DNA of 64,000 nucleotides from Oerskovia turbata. Its GTDB lineage: Bacteria; Actinomycetota; Actinomycetes; Actinomycetales; Cellulomonadaceae. The translations under genes were made by a program, and so were the position numbers. The notes beneath the pieces were generated by a model, which was not told where the DNA came from, searched no databases, and worked only from the letters and a program-made list of their open reading frames with translations. The DNA lies in assembly GCF_000718325.1 (NCBI RefSeq), contig NZ_JOFV01000013.1:110566-174565 (forward strand). Direction: 5' to 3'. Positions 33,722-44,085 of the stretch are shown one piece after another. How positions within the stretch are numbered: the stretch's first letter is position 1; every line of letters begins with the position of its first letter.

Positions 33722-34492
33722 ATGTCGGTCACGGTCCGTGTCATCCCCTGCCTGGACGTCGACGCAGGGCGCGTCGTCAAGGGCGTCAACTTCGAGAACC
33801 TGCGCGACGCGGGCGACCCCGTCGAGCTCGCGGCGCGCTACGACGCCGAGGGCGCCGACGAGATCACGTTCCTCGACGTCTCGGCCTCGTCGGGCAACCG
33901 CGAGACCACGTACGACGTGGTGCGCCGGACGGCCGAGCAGGTCTTCGTCCCGCTCACGGTCGGCGGCGGTGTGCGCACGACCGACGACGTCGACAAGCTG
34001 TTGCGTGCGGGCGCGGACAAGGTCGGGGTCAACACGGCGGCGATCGCGCGCCCCGAGCTCGTCGCGGAGATCGCCGACCGGTTCGGCAGCCAGGTCCTGG
34101 TCCTCTCGGTCGACGCCCGGCGCGTGAGCGGCGAGGTGCGGACGCCGTCGGGCTTCGAGGTGACGACGCACGGCGGTCGCCGGGGGACCGGGATCGACGC
34201 GGTCGAGTGGGCCGTGCGCGCCGCGGAGCTGGGTGCGGGCGAGATCCTGCTGAACTCGATGGACGCCGACGGCACGACGGGCGGTTTCGACCTGGAGATG
34301 TTCGCGGCCGTGCGCTCCGAGGTCACGGTCCCGCTCATCGCGAGCGGGGGAGCGGGCACCCCCGAGCACTTCGCCCAGGCCGCGCAGGCGGGCGCGGACG
34401 CGGTGCTGGCCGCGAGCGTCTTCCACTTCCGGACGCTGACGATCGGCGACGTCAAGAAGCACATGCGCGAGGCGGGCCTGCTCGTCCGCTGA
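33722..34492 (+). CDS. hisF: Imidazole glycerol phosphate synthase subunit HisF
   Basis: A 256-aa TIM-barrel cyclase. With HisH it makes IGP and AICAR in histidine synthesis. Catalytic Asp11 is in [18 protein letters not shown] and the second Asp in [18 protein letters not shown]. The phosphate loops are [12 protein letters not shown] and [12 protein letters not shown]. Other his genes (hisH, hisA) are not in this window; hisI lies 5 kb downstream, beyond an ABC exporter. The gene starts 3 nt after the FKBP stop and is likely co-transcribed with it. Confidence 0.97.
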   Translation: MSVTVRVIPCLDVDAGRVVKGVNFENLRDAGDPVELAARYDAEGADEITFLDVSASSGNRETTYDVVRRTAEQVFVPLTVGGGVRTTDDVDKLLRAGADKVGVNTAAIARPELVAEIADRFGSQVLVLSVDARRVSGEVRTPSGFEVTTHGGRRGTGIDAVEWAVRAAELGAGEILLNSMDADGTTGGFDLEMFAAVRSEVTVPLIASGGAGTPEHFAQAAQAGADAVLAASVFHFRTLTIGDVKKHMREAGLLVR

Positions 34493-34518
34493 GGCCGTGC
34501 CAGACGACGGCGCGCGCC

Positions 34519-35256
34519 TCAGCGTGGTCCGGGCACCACGGCGTCGAGCGCCTCGACGTCGGCCGCGTCGCCCTGGACCGTGACCCCGGCGTGGCGCCCG
34601 CGACCGAACGCGTGGAGCACGAGCTCGCCGACCTGGCCCGTGACGACGACCGTGCCGGGGAGGCGTCCGTCCTCGGCCGGACGCCGCGGCGGTGCCTTGA
34701 CCGCCAGCCGCTGCCCACCGGGGACGACGAGCACGACCCCCACGGGGGACCGGCGGAAGAACAGCGGTGCGGCGCGGCGGAGCTGGCCCCAGAGCGCGTC
34801 CCGCAGGCCGGGCGGCAGGTCGCGGGCACGCGCGTCGGAGGGGTGCGCGGCCTCGGCGCCGCCGCCTGTCCCCGCAGCGCCAGGACCTGCTTCCCACGTG
34901 CCCCGTCGCGCGTCCTCGGTGTGCACGAAGTACTCGGCGAGGTTGACGAGGTCACCGGCCCAGGACCACGGGCTCCACTCGGCGGGCGGCTGCTCGACGC
35001 GGGCCAGGAGCGCGGCGTAGCCGCCGGGCTCGAGCGCGGTCGTCGCGAGCTCCTGGAGGTGGCCCTCGGACCAGCCGTGCAGCGGCCCCCCGTTGGCGCC
35101 GGCCTGCGTCCAGGGCCGGTGCTCGCGCAGGACCACGTGCGCCGCGAGGTGCCGGGTGCGCCACCCCTCGCACAGGGTCGGGGCGTCGGGGCCGGCCTGG
35201 GTGAGGGCGTGGACGAGGGCGGCGCGCTCGTGGGCGTGCCAGGCGGTGGGCTGCAT
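34519..35256 (-). CDS. TIGR03085-type metal-binding protein (mycothiol maleylpyruvate isomerase/DinB-like)
   Basis: A 245-aa protein of the actinobacterial DinB-like fold that includes mycothiol-dependent maleylpyruvate isomerase. The start AWHAHERAALVHALTQAGP and WRTRHLAAHVVLREHRPW supply the His residues of the metal site, with EYFVHTEDARR the third. The C-terminal half (ALWGQLRRAAPLFFRRSPV and VTVQGDA) is the sterol-carrier-like part of TIGR03085 proteins. The reaction is unknown; the presence of mshC makes a mycothiol link plausible. GAGCAT lies 6 nt before the ATG. It converges with hisF and is divergent from the ABC genes. Confidence 0.85.
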   Translation of the reverse strand: MQPTAWHAHERAALVHALTQAGPDAPTLCEGWRTRHLAAHVVLREHRPWTQAGANGGPLHGWSEGHLQELATTALEPGGYAALLARVEQPPAEWSPWSWAGDLVNLAEYFVHTEDARRGTWEAGPGAAGTGGGAEAAHPSDARARDLPPGLRDALWGQLRRAAPLFFRRSPVGVVLVVPGGQRLAVKAPPRRPAEDGRLPGTVVVTGQVGELVLHAFGRGRHAGVTVQGDAADVEALDAVVPGPR

Positions 35257-35333
35257 CCGGCCATGCTCGCACGAGCACGCCATGTCCCGTGTGAGAAGAT
35301 CGTGACAACCCCCACGAAAGACGAGGATCGTCC

Positions 35334-37484
35334 GTGTCCGCGCGACGGAGCACCCCCACGAACACCACGCCCCGGACCCAGGACGCGCGCACCGGCGCTG
35401 CGCCCGGCCGGTCGGAGTCCACCCACCCGCACGCCGACGCACCCGCAGGGTCCACCGGGCGGACGGCGCCGCCCGGACCGTCGTCGAAGACAGCGGCGGC
35501 GGGCAGCACGCGGCGCCATGCCCTGACAGGCTCCCGCACGCGACGCTCGCTCCAGCTCATGGGGCGCGGCATCCGGTCCGAGTGGCGCATCTACATCCTC
35601 GCGATCGGCGCCTCCGCGCTGTTCGGCGCGACGACCGTGGGGATCAGCCTCGCGGTCGGTCGCGTCACGGACGAGGTCGTCGTCCCGGCGCTCGCGGGGG
35701 ACGCCGACGCCCGGGGCGATCTGTGGCTCGCGGGACTCGTGCTCGTGGGCATCGCGGTCACGCTCGCGCTGACCGTCGCGGGCCGTCGCATCTTCGCGGG
35801 GTACGGCTACGCGAACATCCAGGCCCGGCACCGCACGGCCGTCACGCACCAGTACCTGCGCCTGCCCATGTCGTGGCACCGTGCCCACCCGGCGGGCCAG
35901 CTCCTGTCCAACGCCAACTCCGACGTCGAGGCCGCGACGGGCGTCTTCAACCCGCTGCCCTTCGCGCTGGGCGTGGTCGTGATGATCGGCGTGTCCGCGG
36001 TCATGCTGTTCCGCATCGACGTGTGGCTCGCGTGCGCCGCGCTGATCGTCATCCCGCTCGCGGTCGCGGTCAACGTCGTCTTCCAGAAGTACATGTCGCC
36101 CGCGATCACGCACGCTCAGCAGCTGCGCGCCGAGGTCTCGGACGTCGCGCACGAGAGCTTCGAGGCCGCGCTCCTGGTCAAGTCGCTCGGCACCGAGGCG
36201 CGTGAGGAGCGCCGTTTCGCGGCCCGCACCGACGAGCTGCGCGCGGCCAACGTGCGCGTCGGGATCGTCCGCGCGTACTTCGACCCGGTCATCGAGCTGC
36301 TGCCCTCGCTGGGCACGCTCCTGGTCCTCGGGGTCGGGGCCGCCCGGGTCTCGGCGGGGGCGGTCGACACGGGCGAGATCGTGACGGCGGCGTACCTCCT
36401 GACGATCATGGCGGTCCCGGTCCGCGCGTTCGGGTGGGTCCTGGGCGAGCTGCCGCGTGCGCTCGTGGGGTACGAGCGCATCGCGAGCGTGCTCGACGCC
36501 CCGGGCATCCCGGTCGCGGGCGAGCAGCGGCTGCCCGTGACGTCGAGGGGCGCGCACGTGCGCTTCGAGGACGTGGGCGTCGACGTCCGTGCGGGCGGTC
36601 GCGACGTGACCCTGCTCGACGGCATCGGGCTCGACCTGGCCCCCGGGCGGACGGTCGCGGTCGTCGGCCCCACGGGTGCGGGCAAGACCACGCTCGTGTC
36701 CCTGCTCTCGCGCCTGTCGGACCCGACGCGGGGCCGTGTCCTGATCGACGGCGTCGACGTGCGCGACGCGCTCGCGTCCGACCTCACGGGTCAGGTCGCG
36801 CTCGTCGGGCAGTCCACGTTCATCTTCGAGGACACGGTCCGTTCCAACGTGACCCTCGCGGACGACGGGGTCGGCCCGACCGACGAGCAGGTGTGGGACG
36901 CGCTGCGCCTGGCCAAGGTCGACGACGTCGTCTCCCGCCTGCCCGGTGGTCTCGACTCGCCCCTGGGCGAGCGCGGCTCGAACCTGTCGGGCGGGCAGCG
37001 GCAGCGGCTCGCGATCGCGCGCGCCCTGGTGCGCTCCCCGCGCCTGCTGGTCCTGGACGACGCGACCTCCGCCGTCGACCCGCGCGTGGAGCAGCAGATC
37101 CTGGCGGGGCTGCGCGGCGAGGGCCCCACTGCCGTCGCAGGCGCACGCCCGACGGCGGAGCACCCGACGGTCGTCATGGTCGCCTACCGCATGTCGAGCG
37201 TCGCGCTCGCGGACCAGGTGGTCCACGTCGAGTCCGGGCGGGTGGTCGACGTCGGGACGCACGAGGAGCTGCTCGCCCGTGACCCCGGCTACCGCGAGCT
37301 CGCGACCGCCTACCAGCGCGAGGCCGAGCGCCGCGCGGAGGCCGACGAGCTCGACGGCGACCTGCCGGCCGGGCACGAGGAGCACGACCGGGACGACGAG
37401 CGGCGCGAGGAGATCGAGCGCTGCGAGCAGGAGGAGACCGACGAGATCGTGCGTCATGCCGAGGAAGGGACGGTGACCGAGTGA
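35334..37484 (+). CDS. ABC exporter half-transporter, degenerate-site subunit
   Basis: A 716-aa fused membrane and ATPase subunit. A disordered 70-residue start is followed by six membrane segments (about 85-340) and a nucleotide-binding domain with Walker A GPTGAGKTT, Q loop VGQSTFIFED and signature LSGGQRQRLA. Walker B is LLVLDDATSAVD, with Asp in place of the catalytic Glu, and the switch reads VAYRMSS, with Tyr in place of His. Both changes mark a degenerate ATP site. The tail is acidic. The stop overlaps the next gene by 4 nt, which encodes the partner half. The substrate is unknown. Confidence 0.92.
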   Translation: MSARRSTPTNTTPRTQDARTGAAPGRSESTHPHADAPAGSTGRTAPPGPSSKTAAAGSTRRHALTGSRTRRSLQLMGRGIRSEWRIYILAIGASALFGATTVGISLAVGRVTDEVVVPALAGDADARGDLWLAGLVLVGIAVTLALTVAGRRIFAGYGYANIQARHRTAVTHQYLRLPMSWHRAHPAGQLLSNANSDVEAATGVFNPLPFALGVVVMIGVSAVMLFRIDVWLACAALIVIPLAVAVNVVFQKYMSPAITHAQQLRAEVSDVAHESFEAALLVKSLGTEAREERRFAARTDELRAANVRVGIVRAYFDPVIELLPSLGTLLVLGVGAARVSAGAVDTGEIVTAAYLLTIMAVPVRAFGWVLGELPRALVGYERIASVLDAPGIPVAGEQRLPVTSRGAHVRFEDVGVDVRAGGRDVTLLDGIGLDLAPGRTVAVVGPTGAGKTTLVSLLSRLSDPTRGRVLIDGVDVRDALASDLTGQVALVGQSTFIFEDTVRSNVTLADDGVGPTDEQVWDALRLAKVDDVVSRLPGGLDSPLGERGSNLSGGQRQRLAIARALVRSPRLLVLDDATSAVDPRVEQQILAGLRGEGPTAVAGARPTAEHPTVVMVAYRMSSVALADQVVHVESGRVVDVGTHEELLARDPGYRELATAYQREAERRAEADELDGDLPAGHEEHDRDDERREEIERCEQEETDEIVRHAEEGTVTE

Positions 37485-39397
37485 GCACCACGACCGCCAC
37501 CCCGCCCCGCGAGCGTCGACGCCGGGGCCGCGCCGCGAAGCCCGAGGTCGTGGTCGAGGACGCGACCGGCGCACGCATCGCCTCGGCGAGCGCGCTGGGG
37601 GTCTTCGCGACCCTGCGCAAGGGCGTCCAGATGTCGCCGGAGATCCTCCAGGGCGTGTGGATCACGTTGCTCCTGGCCGTCGCGGCAGCCCTGGGGCGCA
37701 TCGTCGTGCCGATCGCGGTGCAGCAGACCGTCGACACCGGCATCATGGCGCCGGGAGGTCCCGACACGAGCCGCGTGACGCTGCTCGTGGGTGCCGCGGC
37801 CCTCGTCCTGGTCGTCGCGGGCCTGTGCTCGGCGCTCGTCAACGTGCGCCTCTTCCGCTCGACCGAGGCAGGGCTCGCGAGCCTGCGCGTGCGCGCGTTC
37901 CGGCACGTGCACGACCTGTCGGTCCTCACGCAGAGCACCGAGCGGCGCGGCGCACTGGTCTCGCGCGTCACGAGCGACGTCGACACCATCTCCCTGTTCG
38001 TCCAGTGGGGCGGCATCATGCTGCTCGTCTCGGTGCTGCAGATCGGTGCCGCGACGATCCTCATGGCGTTCTACTCGTGGCAGCTCACGCTGCTCGTGTG
38101 GGCGTGCTTCGTGCCGCTCTTCCTGATCCTGCGCCCCGCGCAGAAGCACGTGAACGGGGCGTACACCGCGCTGCGCGAGCGGGTCGGTGCGATGCTCGGG
38201 GCGATCTCGGAGTCCGTCGTGGGCGCCGAGACGATCCGTGCGTACGGCGTGGGGGAGCGCACGGGACGCCGGATCGACGCGGCCGTCGAGAGCACGCGCA
38301 CGGGCATGGTCCGGGCGCAGAAGCTCGTCTCGGCGGTCTTCTCGAGCGGCGTGCTCGTCGCGAACCTGGTCCTCGCGGCGGTCGTGGTCGTGGGCACGCT
38401 GCTCGGCATCGACGGGACGATCACGGCCGGCAAGCTGCTCGCGTTCCTGTTCCTCGTCCAGCTCTTCACGGGGCCTGTGCAGATGGCGACCGAGATCCTC
38501 AACGAGCTGCAGAACGCCGTCGCGGGCTGGCGTCGCGTCCTCGCGGTCGTCGAGACCCCGATCCAGGTCGTCGACAAGGGCGAGGGAGGCGTGCGCTCGC
38601 CGCGCGGCCCCGCCCACGTGACGCTCGAGGACGTCCGCTTCGCCTACCCGGACGGCCCCGAGGTGCTCCACGGCGTGGACCTCGACTTCCCGGCCCGCAC
38701 CTCGGTCGCGGTCGTGGGCGCCACGGGCTCGGGCAAGACGACGATCGCCAAGCTCGTCACACGCCTCATGGATCCGACGTCGGGCGCGGTCCGGCTCGAC
38801 GGCGTGGACCTGCGGGACCTGTCGGCCGCGAGCCTGCGCGAACGCGTGGTCCTCGTGCCGCAGGAGGGCTTCCTGTTCGACGGGACGCTCGCCGAGAACA
38901 TCGCGTACGGCGTGCGGGACGCCTCCGGGCAGGGAGGCCGCCCGACGGGGGAGACCGCCGCGCAGGCCGCAGCCCGGCACGCCGGGCGCATCGACGCGGC
39001 GGTCGCCGAGCTCGGCCTGAGCGACTGGGTCGCGGACCTGCCGCACGGGCTGGGCTCCGCCGTCGGGCAGCGTGGTGAGGCGCTGTCCGCGGGGGAGCGG
39101 CAGCTCGTCGCGATCGCGAGGGCCTACCTCGCGGGCGCCGACCTCCTGGTGCTCGACGAGGCGACGTCCGCCGTCGACCCCGCGACCGAGGTGCGGATCG
39201 CGCGCGCCCTGGACTCGCTCACGGCCGGCCGCAGCACCATCACGATCGCGCACCGTCTCTCGACCGCCGAGGCCGCGGACCTCGTGGTCGTGGTCGACGC
39301 GGGCCACGTGGTCGAGGTCGGACCACACGCCGAGCTCGCGGCCGCGGGTGGCGTCTACGCCTCGATGCACGCGTCGTGGGTGGCGCAGACGCGATGA
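37481..39397 (+). CDS. ABC exporter half-transporter, catalytic-site subunit
   Basis: A 638-aa partner of the preceding gene. Six membrane segments (about 55-330), then a nucleotide-binding domain with Walker [11 protein letters not shown] loop [10 protein letters not shown], canonical Walker [13 protein letters not shown] and switch histidine in TIAHRLST. Its signature motif is LSAGERQ rather than LSGGQ. In a heterodimer its Walker motifs would face the intact LSGGQ of the partner (working site), while its altered signature faces the partner's altered Walker B (degenerate site). It starts at GTG 37481, overlapping the upstream stop. Confidence 0.92.
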   Translation: MSTTTATPPRERRRRGRAAKPEVVVEDATGARIASASALGVFATLRKGVQMSPEILQGVWITLLLAVAAALGRIVVPIAVQQTVDTGIMAPGGPDTSRVTLLVGAAALVLVVAGLCSALVNVRLFRSTEAGLASLRVRAFRHVHDLSVLTQSTERRGALVSRVTSDVDTISLFVQWGGIMLLVSVLQIGAATILMAFYSWQLTLLVWACFVPLFLILRPAQKHVNGAYTALRERVGAMLGAISESVVGAETIRAYGVGERTGRRIDAAVESTRTGMVRAQKLVSAVFSSGVLVANLVLAAVVVVGTLLGIDGTITAGKLLAFLFLVQLFTGPVQMATEILNELQNAVAGWRRVLAVVETPIQVVDKGEGGVRSPRGPAHVTLEDVRFAYPDGPEVLHGVDLDFPARTSVAVVGATGSGKTTIAKLVTRLMDPTSGAVRLDGVDLRDLSAASLRERVVLVPQEGFLFDGTLAENIAYGVRDASGQGGRPTGETAAQAAARHAGRIDAAVAELGLSDWVADLPHGLGSAVGQRGEALSAGERQLVAIARAYLAGADLLVLDEATSAVDPATEVRIARALDSLTAGRSTITIAHRLSTAEAADLVVVVDAGHVVEVGPHAELAAAGGVYASMHASWVAQTR

Positions 39398-39480
39398 GCG
39401 GCGTCGAGGTCGACGGGCCCGGACGGGCCGAGGCGCGGACCACGGACGAGGGCAGCCCGGGGATCTGGCAGGATTCTCGG

Positions 39481-39951
39481 GTGCCCCAGAACGCAGCCCC
39501 GTCCGCCGACCAGCCCGTCCCTGCGGACAAGACCTCCGACGCGACGCCGGACGCCGCTCCCGCCGCGCTGCCCGCGACCCTCGCCGCTCGCCTCAAGCGC
39601 GACGCCGACGGCCTCGTCGCCGCGATCGTCCAGCAGCACGACACCGGTGAGGTGCTCATGCTCGGCTGGATGGACGACGAGGCGCTGCGACGCACGCTGA
39701 CGTCCGGCCGGGTCACCTTCTGGTCGCGATCGCGGCAGGAGTACTGGCGCAAGGGCGACACGTCGGGTCACGCGCAGTGGGTCAGGTCCGTGGCGATCGA
39801 CTGCGACGGCGACGCCCTGCTCGTGCGCGCCGACCAGGTGGGCGCGGCCTGCCACACCGGTGCCCGCACCTGCTTCGAGGCGGGCGGGGACCTGGGCGCC
39901 GTCGTCGGGACCCGCCCCGAGACCGAGACCTCCGAGGAGAAGACGCAGTGA
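39481..39951 (+). CDS. hisI: Phosphoribosyl-AMP cyclohydrolase HisI
   Basis: This 156-aa zinc enzyme opens the purine ring of phosphoribosyl-AMP in the third step of histidine synthesis. It has the canonical core: [37 protein letters not shown] and the metal-ligand block [17 protein letters not shown] with [10 protein letters not shown]. The HisE half is absent, as usual in actinobacteria. GTG 39481 is preferred because CAGGAT lies 6 nt upstream; ATG 39394, which overlaps the ABC stop, would add 29 low-complexity residues. The stop overlaps trpE. Confidence 0.94.
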   Translation: MPQNAAPSADQPVPADKTSDATPDAAPAALPATLAARLKRDADGLVAAIVQQHDTGEVLMLGWMDDEALRRTLTSGRVTFWSRSRQEYWRKGDTSGHAQWVRSVAIDCDGDALLVRADQVGAACHTGARTCFEAGGDLGAVVGTRPETETSEEKTQ

Positions 39952-41537
39952 CCGGACCGTCCCCCGTGACCAGCTCGCCCGTCCCCGTGGTGCCCGCCGC
40001 GGGCCTCCCGTGGGGCGAGACCTGGCCCGCGGTCGAGGGCTTCCGTGCGCTCGCGTCGTCGCGCCGCGTGGTCCCGGTGGTCCGCCGCCTCCTGGCCGAC
40101 GACGTCACGCCCGTGGGCCTGTACCGAACCCTCGCGCAGGGACGCCCGGGCACGTTCGTGCTGGAGTCCGCCGAGGTCGACGGGTCGTGGGCCCGCTACT
40201 CGTTCGTGGGCGTCGCGTCGCGCGCGACGCTCACCGCGCGCGACGGCCAGGCCGTGTGGACGGGTGACGTCCCCGCGGGCGTCCCCACGTCCGGGGACGT
40301 CGTCGACGTGCTCGAACGGACCCTCGACGCGCTGCGCACCCCCGCGATCGACGGTCTGCCGCCGCTCACGGGAGGTCTCGCAGGGGCCCTGGGCTGGGAC
40401 GTCGTACGCCACTGGGAGCCCACGCTGCCCGCGAACGCGCCCGACGAGCTGGGCGTCCCCGAGGTCACGCTGTGCCTCGCGACCGACCTCGCGGTCGTGG
40501 ACCACCGCGAGGGCAGCGTGTGGCTCGTGGCCAACGCGATCAACTTCGACGACACCGACGAGCGGGTCGACGAGGCCTACGTCGACGCCGTCGCACGCCT
40601 CGACCGGATGCAGGGCGAGCTCGTGGCGGGGACCGCCCGTGGATCCTCGACCGCTGCCGTCGTCGCCGACGTCCCCGAGCCCGGGCTCGAGTTCCGCTCG
40701 ACGCGCGAGGAGTTCGAGGACGCGGTGCTCGCGGGCAAGGAAGCGATCCGCGACGGCGAGGTCTTCCAGATCGTCATCTCCCAGCGGCTCGACCTCGACT
40801 GCCCGGCACCGCCGCTCGACGTCTACCGGGCCCTGCGGACCATCAACCCGAGCCCGTACATGTACTACTTCCAGCTCACCGACGCCGACGGCGCGGACTT
40901 CGCCGTGGTCGGGTCGAGCCCCGAGACGCTCGTCAAGGTCGACGACGGGCACGTGATCACGTTCCCCATCGCCGGGTCGCGTCCGCGCGGAGCGACCCCC
41001 GAGCAGGACGTCGCGCTCGGCGAGGAGCTGCTGGCCGACCCCAAGGAGCGCGCCGAGCACATCATGCTCGTCGACCTCTCGCGCAACGACCTCGTCAAGG
41101 TGTGCGAGCCCGCGTCGGTCGAGGTCGTCGAGTTCATGGCGACCAAGCGGTTCAGCCACATCATGCACCTGTGCTCGACCGTCGTCGGGACGCTGCGGGA
41201 GGGCGCCCGGGCGCTCGACGTGCTGCGTGCGACGTTCCCCGCGGGCACGTTGTCGGGGGCGCCCAAGCCGCGGGCGATCGCCCTGATCGACGAGCTCGAG
41301 CCCGCCTCCCGTGGCATCTACGGCGGGACCGTGGGGTACTTCGACTTCGACGGCAACATGGACATGGCCATCGCGATCCGCACCGCGCTCATCCGCGGCG
41401 GACGAGCGAGCGTCCAGGCGGGCGGGGGCATCGTGGCCGACTCCGTGCCCGCCCTCGAGTACGAGGAGTCGCGCAACAAGGCGGCGGCCGCGGTGCGCGC
41501 CGTCCAGCTCGCGGCGCGCCTGCGGAGCCTGGCATGA
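39948..41537 (+). CDS. trpE: Anthranilate synthase component I TrpE
   Basis: A 529-aa enzyme that converts chorismate to anthranilate, with TrpG supplying ammonia. The N-terminal tryptophan feedback site is visible as [19 protein letters not shown]. The catalytic half has [59 protein letters not shown] and [17 protein letters not shown]. It overlaps hisI by 4 nt and the next gene by 4 nt. trpG and trpD are not in this window. Confidence 0.97.
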   Translation: MTGPSPVTSSPVPVVPAAGLPWGETWPAVEGFRALASSRRVVPVVRRLLADDVTPVGLYRTLAQGRPGTFVLESAEVDGSWARYSFVGVASRATLTARDGQAVWTGDVPAGVPTSGDVVDVLERTLDALRTPAIDGLPPLTGGLAGALGWDVVRHWEPTLPANAPDELGVPEVTLCLATDLAVVDHREGSVWLVANAINFDDTDERVDEAYVDAVARLDRMQGELVAGTARGSSTAAVVADVPEPGLEFRSTREEFEDAVLAGKEAIRDGEVFQIVISQRLDLDCPAPPLDVYRALRTINPSPYMYYFQLTDADGADFAVVGSSPETLVKVDDGHVITFPIAGSRPRGATPEQDVALGEELLADPKERAEHIMLVDLSRNDLVKVCEPASVEVVEFMATKRFSHIMHLCSTVVGTLREGARALDVLRATFPAGTLSGAPKPRAIALIDELEPASRGIYGGTVGYFDFDGNMDMAIAIRTALIRGGRASVQAGGGIVADSVPALEYEESRNKAAAAVRAVQLAARLRSLA

Positions 41538-42307
41538 CCGTGGCGTCGTCCGGCGCGGCCGGGGCCGCACGAGGTGCCGGGCCCGCCGGGAACGCGGCGG
41601 CCGCTCGTACGCCGCGGTCGTGGCGCCTGGCGCGCCGCAGCGCGATCCTGCTGCTGCTCGTGCTCGGTGGCGGCGCCCTCGCGGCTGCCGCGCCCACGTG
41701 GCTGCGCACCACGGGGGCCACGCCGCTCGACCCCGACGTCCTGGTCCAGGTCACGGGCACGTCGGCCGCGCCGGGGGTCGGCGCGGGCGCTCTGGTCGTC
41801 GTCGCGAGCGCCCTGGCTCTCGGGCTGGTCGGGCGGATCGGTCGCTGGCCCGTGCTCCTGGTGTCGGTCGCGAGCGGGGTCGTCGTCGCCGCCTCGGCCG
41901 CCGCGATCCTGCGCGACCCCACCCAGGCTGCGCGGACGGCGGTCGCCGAGGCGACCGGGGTGACGGACATGACGAGCGGCATCGTCGTCACACCCTGGCC
42001 CTACGCCGCCTGCGCGGTGGGCGTGCTCGTGATCCTCGTGGCACTCTGGGCGGCGGCGTCCTCCCCGTCCTGGGGGCGGGGCTCCACACGCCACGAGATC
42101 GTCCGCACCGAGGCCGCACCGTCGGCGGGCACCGGTCGCGCTGACGGGCCCCGCTCCGGCGCCGCCGGGCCGACGGGGCGCGCCGATACGTCGACCACCG
42201 GGGCCACCGCGGCGGGCGACGCCGCGCACGCCCCGGAAGGCACCGAGCCCGACGAGCAGGAGACGTGGGACTCGCTGACCCGCGGCGAGGACCCGACCGA
42301 CCGCTGA
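41534..42307 (+). CDS. Trp operon-associated membrane protein (TIGR02234-like)
   Basis: A 257-aa membrane protein with four hydrophobic segments (about 37-55, 80-100, 108-128 and 155-178). The pattern RRSAILLLLVLGGGALAAAAPTW and VLRDPTQAA-like region (here AILRDPTQAAR) matches the uncharacterised membrane proteins that follow trpE in many actinobacteria. The last 75 residues are a disordered Thr/Ala/Glu-rich tail ending EQETWDSLTRGEDPTDR. A role in tryptophan or anthranilate movement has been guessed but not shown. It is coupled to trpE by ATGA. Confidence 0.85.
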   Translation: MTVASSGAAGAARGAGPAGNAAAARTPRSWRLARRSAILLLLVLGGGALAAAAPTWLRTTGATPLDPDVLVQVTGTSAAPGVGAGALVVVASALALGLVGRIGRWPVLLVSVASGVVVAASAAAILRDPTQAARTAVAEATGVTDMTSGIVVTPWPYAACAVGVLVILVALWAAASSPSWGRGSTRHEIVRTEAAPSAGTGRADGPRSGAAGPTGRADTSTTGATAAGDAAHAPEGTEPDEQETWDSLTRGEDPTDR

Positions 42308-42386
42308 ACATCACGTCCTGCCAGCAGGAACAGACCGACCTGCGTCCGATAGGCTGGGCGCACATCTTGACGAAAGGCACACCCCC

Positions 42387-42662
42387 ATGGCCGAGAAGCC
42401 GCAGACCACCGAGATCTCCTACCTGCCGCCGTCGGCGCCTCCCACGAACCACGGCCACACCGTCGCGGCCTGGTTCACCATGATCGGCATCATCGTGGGC
42501 GCGGTCGTCGCGGGTATCGCCGTCGCACTCGCGCAGGTCTGGCTCTTCTGGGTCGGGATGGGGGTCGTCGGCCTGGCCCTCGTGGGCGGCGGCGTGCTGC
42601 GCAACATGGGGTACGGGCAGCCGAAGCCCGGGGTCACGCCCCGGACGACGACGCAGCACTGA
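42387..42662 (+). CDS. HGxxPAAW-type small membrane protein
   Basis: A 91-aa protein with the motif HGHTVAAW just before two hydrophobic helices (about 28-50 and 53-72). This matches the actinobacterial HGxxPAAW family often found between trpE and trpC, here with Val in place of Pro. The function is unknown. The short tail ends GVTPRTTTQH. A TAGGCT hexamer at 42350-42355 could be a promoter, and GAAAGG precedes the ATG. Confidence 0.85.
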   Translation: MAEKPQTTEISYLPPSAPPTNHGHTVAAWFTMIGIIVGAVVAGIAVALAQVWLFWVGMGVVGLALVGGGVLRNMGYGQPKPGVTPRTTTQH

Positions 42663-42796
42663 CCCCTCCCGGGCGAGAGCCCGGACGTGCCTCCACGCGC
42701 CGCGCACCCTCCGGTGCGTGGCGCGTGCCGTACCACCGGCAGCAGGACCGGCATCGCCCGGGCCGCGCAGCCGTCTCGTAGAGAGCAGGTCGCACC

Positions 42797-43396
42797 ATGA
42801 GCTACCCACCCACCCCTCCGAACGACCCCTACCGCCCCGAGGGCGAGCAGCCCGGCGGCGAGCCCGTGGAGCCGCAGGCCCCCGGCCAGGCGCCGCCGCC
42901 CGCACCGGGGTACCCGACCTACCCCGGAGCGCCTGCGCAGCCCGGGTCGCCGTACGCGGCACCCACGGGGCAGCCGGTCCCGGGTTCCGTGCCCGGCGGC
43001 GAGCAGGGCGGGCACTCCCCGTACCCGCCGCCCGCGCAGCCGCCCTACGGTGCGCCCCAGCAGGCTCCGTACGGTGCCTCCCCGTACCCGCCCCCCGGCG
43101 CTCCCGGAGGCTACGGCTACTACCCCCGCAACGACCTCGGCATCTGGGCGCTCGTGCTGGGCATCGCGTCCTTCGTGCTGTCGTGCGGGTTCCTCACGGG
43201 CATCCCGGCCATCATCGTCGGCACGAAGGCCAAGCGTGCGGTCGAGGCCGGCGAGGCGAACAACGGCGGGCTCGCGCAGGCGGGGATCATCCTCGGCTGG
43301 GTCGCGTCGGCGCTCATGCTGCTCGGGATCGTGGTCTTCGTGATCCTGCTGGCCTTCGGGCTCGCGAACGCCGAGTTCGACTCGACGTACTACTGA
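42797..43396 (+). CDS. DUF4190 domain membrane protein
   Basis: A 199-aa protein. The first 110 residues are a Pro/Gly/Tyr-rich disordered segment with PYPPP- and PYGAP-like repeats. The DUF4190 part follows: LGIWALVLGIASFVLSCGFL, then GIPAIIVGTKAKRA, NNGGLAQAGIILGWVASA and a second helix. DUF4190 proteins have no known activity and are common in actinobacterial envelopes. The Pro-rich arm is probably cytosolic or wall-facing and could bind protein partners. It has its own AGAGAGCAGG ribosome-binding site. Confidence 0.85.
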   Translation: MSYPPTPPNDPYRPEGEQPGGEPVEPQAPGQAPPPAPGYPTYPGAPAQPGSPYAAPTGQPVPGSVPGGEQGGHSPYPPPAQPPYGAPQQAPYGASPYPPPGAPGGYGYYPRNDLGIWALVLGIASFVLSCGFLTGIPAIIVGTKAKRAVEAGEANNGGLAQAGIILGWVASALMLLGIVVFVILLAFGLANAEFDSTYY

Positions 43397-43428
43397 CGAG
43401 CGGCGCAGGACGAGCGGGGAGCACGCAG

Positions 43429-43890
43429 ATGACGAGGCCACCGGTGACGTCGCGACCGGGGGAGCGGTCGTCGGCTCCGGCCACGGCCGCCGAGCCGAGC
43501 CCGCGTGCCCTGCGCACGCCGCTCGCGGTCGGGGCGGGCGTCGCGGGGGCCACCGTGCTCCTCGCGCTCGTGGACCCGCACGAGGGCGGCTACCCCTTGT
43601 GCCCGCTGCTCGCCGTCACCGGGTGGGCGTGCCCGGCGTGCGGCGGCCTGCGCGCGACGCACGACCTCGCGACGGGCGACCTCGCGGGGGCGTGGGCCAT
43701 GAACCCGCTGTGGGTCCTCGTCGTGCCGTTCCTCGTCGTCGCCTGGGCCCTGTGGGTCCGGCGGGCCTGGCGCGGCACGACCGCGAGGGCCGTCCCCCCG
43801 TGGATCGGGGTCCTCGGCCTCGCGGTCCTGATCGGCTTCGGGATCGCGCGCAACGTCCCCGCGCTGGTGCCCTTCCTGGGGCCGGCCTGA
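43429..43890 (+). CDS. DUF2752 domain membrane protein
   Basis: A 153-aa protein with three membrane segments. The DUF2752 signature is CPLLAVTGWACPACGGLRA with three cysteines, followed by THDLATGDLAGAWAMNPLW. The family is widespread and of unknown function; the Cys cluster may bind metal or iron-sulphur. It starts 32 nt after the DUF4190 stop with GGGGAGC upstream, so the two are probably co-transcribed. It sits between the hisI-trpE and trpC blocks, as small membrane proteins do in related genomes. Confidence 0.85.
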   Translation: MTRPPVTSRPGERSSAPATAAEPSPRALRTPLAVGAGVAGATVLLALVDPHEGGYPLCPLLAVTGWACPACGGLRATHDLATGDLAGAWAMNPLWVLVVPFLVVAWALWVRRAWRGTTARAVPPWIGVLGLAVLIGFGIARNVPALVPFLGPA

Positions 43891-44085
43891 GGTCCCGGCA
43901 GGCACGCGGAGCACGTCTCGCGAGGTGACACGTGTTCCTGGTCACTCTCGGGCGGCCCTACGATGGCAGGTATCTCCTTGTCAACGGTTCGCGGAGAGGT
44001 GCTGCGGGTGACCCGTCACGGTCCCGGCGGACGGACGCGAGCCTCTGGTGGCACGGAGTCGACGACGAGCACGGGGAGATATCAC

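Noticed and set aside
37481..39397. A second independent ABC exporter
   Set aside because: The 4-nt overlap and complementary degenerate motifs fit a partner half of the preceding gene better than a separate transporter.
43971..44085. Tandem TGG TGG codons upstream of trpC as a tryptophan attenuator leader peptide
   Set aside because: The frame containing them has no start codon after the likely promoter and no leader peptide with a stop before trpC, and I see no terminator/antiterminator pair.
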